This document shows, piece after piece, positions 61,415 through 64,000 of a DNA stretch of 64,000 bases. Source of the stretch: Paenibacillus eucommiae (GTDB lineage: Bacteria; Bacillota; Bacilli; Paenibacillales; NBRC-103111). Each line of letters starts with the position of its first letter. Position 1 is the first letter of the stretch. The stretch lies in the NCBI RefSeq assembly GCF_017874215.1, contig NZ_JAGGLB010000003.1, forward strand, positions 434,001-498,000. Reading direction: 5' to 3'. A model generated the notes under the pieces. That model did no database searches and was not told where the DNA came from. It saw nothing but the letters and a program-made list of their open reading frames with translations. The position numbers were made by a program, and so were the translations under genes.

Positions 61415-62584
61415 TTAAGGCTTCACGTATTCGAATGTTCCATTTCGCACTTGCTTCATTACAACCGGCATATCATGGATATTGCCGTCTGGCGAGAAGG
61501 ATCTTGGGCCTGCCGCGCCTTCCCATGCATTCATCTCTCTCAACGCCGCAGCGATATCTGCCGGAATTTTGGAGTTTGCCTTTTCAATCGCATCCGCTAA
61601 TAAATGAAGAATGTCGTAGCCTTGGGCAGCCCATTTATTGGGTTCCTTGCCGTATTTGACTGTGAATTTTTTATGGAATTGTTCATTTTGAGGGCTTGGT
61701 GCATCCGGATGGTAAATCGAAGCAATCAGAGTTCCCTCCACGGCCGCACCGCTTGCAGCAAATTCCTCGGAGTCCAGACCGTCACCTCCGATGACTGGAA
61801 TTGACATGCCGGTTTCCCTCAAATTCGTTATGAAATCAATGCCATCTGCAGCAGCACCCGCCATAAGAACAAGGTCGCAATCCAGCACCTTCCACTTTTC
61901 AACGATTCTTTTTACGTCTGCTGCATTCTTATAGCCAGAAATGCGATCAACAACGTGAAGTCCCGCTTCTCTGGCTTTATCTTCAAATGAATTTGCCAAT
62001 CCACTGCCGTATTCATCATCTACATAGTAGATGGCGATATTTTGGAATCCTTCTACTTGCGCATAGAGGGCAAGTGAATTTCCTAACTGCACATCATCAG
62101 GTATGTTACGGAAAACAAGCTGGTTGTTGTTTTCTGTCAGCTTAGGGGCAGTGGCAGCTGGTACCAGTTGCAGAATTCCCGCATTCTCATACATAAGAGA
62201 CGTTGGGATGGATACAGAGGAGCTACGGTGACCAATGACAGCGGAAACTTGCAGATCGTCAGCGAAATGCTGGGCAATTGCCAGCCCTGTAGTCACTGAA
62301 GCTTCGTCGTCTTTCAGGACAAGTCTGACAGGCTTGCCATTTAGAACGCCTTTCTCGTTGATTTCCTCTAAAGCCAGCTCCAGTCCTTCGCGAAAAAGAT
62401 CATTGTGCTGAGCAAAAGGCCATACCGCCCCAACAACAACTTCATTAGATGCGTTTCGTAGTGCTCTCTCACGTGCTTCATATGGAGTTCTGTCAGATGA
62501 ACAGCCTGTGGCCACAAAAACGAATAATAAGACGCCGATTGACCATGTTTTCAAGTTTTTCAAGGAATGAAATCGAGTTTTCAA
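61415..62584 (-). CDS. Orphan LivJ-type substrate-binding lipoprotein
   Basis: 389 residues: lipobox VATGC (Cys28), then a Peripla_BP_6 fold (VVGAVWPFAQHNDLFREGLELALEEINEKGVLNGKPVRLV; VSAVIGHRSSSVSIPTSLMYENAGI; YDILHLLADAIEKA). No livHMGF genes accompany it. TTG start, GGAGGG 12 bases upstream. First gene of the transporter operon, so a product-sensing, immunity or ligand-presenting role is more likely than import. Confidence 0.88.
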   Translation of the reverse strand: MKTRFHSLKNLKTWSIGVLLFVFVATGCSSDRTPYEARERALRNASNEVVVGAVWPFAQHNDLFREGLELALEEINEKGVLNGKPVRLVLKDDEASVTTGLAIAQHFADDLQVSAVIGHRSSSVSIPTSLMYENAGILQLVPAATAPKLTENNNQLVFRNIPDDVQLGNSLALYAQVEGFQNIAIYYVDDEYGSGLANSFEDKAREAGLHVVDRISGYKNAADVKRIVEKWKVLDCDLVLMAGAAADGIDFITNLRETGMSIPVIGGDGLDSEEFAASGAAVEGTLIASIYHPDAPSPQNEQFHKKFTVKYGKEPNKWAAQGYDILHLLADAIEKANSKIPADIAAALREMNAWEGAAGPRSFSPDGNIHDMPVVMKQVRNGTFEYVKP

Positions 62585-62659
62585 TGTTAATGTTCTCCCT
62601 CCTTATGTTTAGCCGCTCTGTGCAACAGAACTTATTGTAAGTCAGCAGTAACAAACTAA

Positions 62660-62710
62660 CAATTAAGGTTTGTTTAATTTTAGTTCAAATTTACTTAAAG
62701 TATGATCAAA
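62660..62710 (-). promoter_or_regulatory. Transporter-operon promoter with motif shared with the precursor promoter
   Basis: Minus strand TTTGATCAT, then ACTTTAAGTAAATTTGAACT (62682-62701); the last 20 bases differ from the precursor-promoter block by one base. A TTGAAC -35 with TAATTG 17 bases on completes a promoter. Likely site of the adjacent response regulator. Confidence 0.65.
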
Positions 62711-62854
62711 AAACAGGCAATAAAGCGAAATAAAGCTCGAAAAAAGGAAAAAAATGTTGTTTAATGTTAGGTTTCATCTTGCTAAATCAGATCTTTTGCA
62801 CTACTCTAAAAGAACCACTCGCAACAAAGAGTCGAAAGGAACGGGGATATCAAG

Positions 62855-63562
62855 ATGTTGAAGAAAACTATTCTGGTTGTTGATGATGATGCCGATATCA
62901 ATGAATTGTTAAACATTTCTTTAACCAGAGAAGGCTATCACGTTGTTTCTGCCTATCGGGGGGCCGATGCGATTCCCTTAGTAATACAGCATCAGCCTGA
63001 CCTCATTATTCTGGATGTGCTGCTTCCTGATATCGATGGCTTTGAGATATGCCGCGAGCTGCGGAAGACTAGTACCATACCTATATTGTTTCTAAGCTGC
63101 AAAGATGAAGAAATCGACAAGGTACTTGGACTCGGATTTGGCGGTGACGATTATATGGCCAAGCCTTTTAGCCCTATTGAGTTAGTTGCAAGGGTCAAAG
63201 CACATATGAGGCGTAATTACTTACTGCGTAAGGACATTAAAGAGGATGACTCCATATTAAACTTCCCCGGATTGTCGATCGATCGTTCAACTCATAGAGT
63301 ACTTGTGGATGGCCAGCAGGTTTCCCTTTCTGCCAAGGAATTCAAGCTGTTGTTCCATCTGGCACAAAATCCTAACCGGGTATACAAAAATGATCAACTG
63401 TTCAGTCTGCTCTGGGATGAACATTTTTTGGGAGATCCCCATACAGTCATGGTACATATTTACAATCTACGCAAGAAAATTGAGCTTAATCCAGCCAAAC
63501 CCAAGTATGTAATGACGATCAGAGGGGTCGGCTACAAATTTAATGATAAATACGGTGAGTAG
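62855..63562 (+). CDS. OmpR/PhoB-family response regulator of the cluster
   Basis: 235 residues: receiver domain with VVDDD acid pocket, phospho-Asp in LIILDVLLPDIDG, Lys in YMAKPF, then an OmpR winged helix (LSAKEFKLLFHLAQNPNRVYKNDQLF; DPHTVMVHIYNLRKKIE; IRGVGYKF). Divergent from the transporter operon and without its own kinase; the hybrid kinase 16 kb away at the other end of the cluster is the obvious partner. AAAGGAA upstream of the ATG. Confidence 0.93.
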   Translation: MLKKTILVVDDDADINELLNISLTREGYHVVSAYRGADAIPLVIQHQPDLIILDVLLPDIDGFEICRELRKTSTIPILFLSCKDEEIDKVLGLGFGGDDYMAKPFSPIELVARVKAHMRRNYLLRKDIKEDDSILNFPGLSIDRSTHRVLVDGQQVSLSAKEFKLLFHLAQNPNRVYKNDQLFSLLWDEHFLGDPHTVMVHIYNLRKKIELNPAKPKYVMTIRGVGYKFNDKYGE

Positions 63563-63776
63563 CTATTAGGAGCTCTTCACTTCCCCTTCAAACCTACTTC
63601 TGCAACCTGCTCAAACACCCTGGCTGGCAGTCCAACAGCACCTCCTTTGATACAACTTTTCTCACTTTCTCAACACACCCTACCGTTCGACATCTGAACG
63701 GATCCCCTTGCTTCCATCAGGTTAAATGTCTGGTGTTTTGTCTAGAATGGGTATTAGTAAGGGGGAGATGCTGATC

Positions 63777-64000
63777 ATGTCATTTTTTCGCAAACTAATG
63801 AAATTGAGTGTCAACCAACGCAGCTCAACCGTAGTTAATGCTTCTGCTGATCCCAATCCACATCTGGTTCTTCTTTCCTCAAGCTTGGATGCGAACATAG
63901 CTGTCCTGCAATCGATTTATGAGGACTGTTCAGATGTTGTTATTCATCCCTTTTTAATCGGTGGTAAAACAAATGCTGTGCTTGTCTATATTGAAGGCTT
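63777..64000 (+). CDS. Partial GerA-family germinant-receptor subunit (operon 4, N-terminus only)
   Basis: 74 codons before the window edge, start ATG 63777 with GGGGGAG 9 bases upstream. MSFFRKLMKLSVNQRSSTVV, then LDANIAVLQSIYEDCSDVVI and FLIGGKTNAVLVYIEG, which match the N-terminal region of GerA proteins (compare the three complete ones here). Begins a fourth ger operon. Confidence 0.85.
   Translation, partial: MSFFRKLMKLSVNQRSSTVVNASADPNPHLVLLSSSLDANIAVLQSIYEDCSDVVIHPFLIGGKTNAVLVYIEG

Noticed and set aside
61415..62584. Branched-chain amino acid importer
   Set aside because: Only the binding protein is present; no livHMGF permease or ATPase genes are adjacent.

Overview
The window looks like chromosome from an endospore-forming, low-to-mid GC Bacillales member, most likely Paenibacillus or a close relative. 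This is an inference from gene content: three complete germinant-receptor (ger) operons and the start of a fourth, a SpoIIP homologue, a copper-amine-oxidase-N repeat protein, strong AGGAGG ribosome sites, and frequent TTG and GTG starts. No rRNA, tRNA, insertion sequence, prophage or CRISPR array was seen.

Left part (1-13 kb): a partial lipoprotein gene; chorismate synthase divergent from a LysR regulator; a thiol/quinone-stress set (MhqO-like dioxygenase with an esterase, then further right a nitroreductase with an HxlR regulator); an acetyl-esterase-like hydrolase; a small membrane protein; a ger operon in B-A-C order; and an Rrf2 regulator. Middle part (13-43 kb): a kdp potassium-uptake operon on the minus strand. 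It is preceded by a c-di-AMP (ydaO-type) riboswitch plus a second, degenerate copy, and contains a duplicated, kinase-less KdpD. Then come a second ger operon (B-A-C), a CoaD paralogue with a metallophosphoesterase, an NlpC/P60 hydrolase, a SpoIIP-like gene, a PadR module, a third ger operon (A-C-D-B), a nitrilase, a MocR regulator, and a TetR/MFS efflux pair with two clear operators.

Right part (43-63.6 kb): the most remarkable region. Fourteen minus-strand genes plus one divergent response regulator form what looks like a hybrid RiPP/fatty-acyl biosynthetic cluster. It has an NHLP (nitrile-hydratase-like leader) precursor peptide with a double-glycine site, a C39-peptidase ABC exporter, a second large ABC protein and an HlyD-type adaptor. 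With these sit a complete small acyl-building set: a fused ketosynthase/chain-length-factor-like protein, an ACP, a FabG-type reductase, a degenerate reductase homologue and an AcpS phosphopantetheinyl transferase. A tandem GNAT acyltransferase, a DAACS symporter, two orphan substrate-binding lipoproteins and a huge hybrid histidine kinase complete it. A second small peptide carries the same DEL-x4-LE-x-VAGG cleavage motif and a zinc-ribbon-like core with four cysteines. The proposed logic is that an acyl chain is built on the dedicated ACP, transferred to the peptide by the GNAT, and the product is cleaved and exported. A two-component system controls it through a motif shared by the precursor promoter and the transporter promoter.

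A dispersed family of about 290-bp partly palindromic intergenic elements (four long copies, two remnants) punctuates the left two thirds of the window. Two copies are followed by blocks of a 24-25-bp perfect or near-perfect palindrome. One element copy supplies the last codons of the LysR gene.
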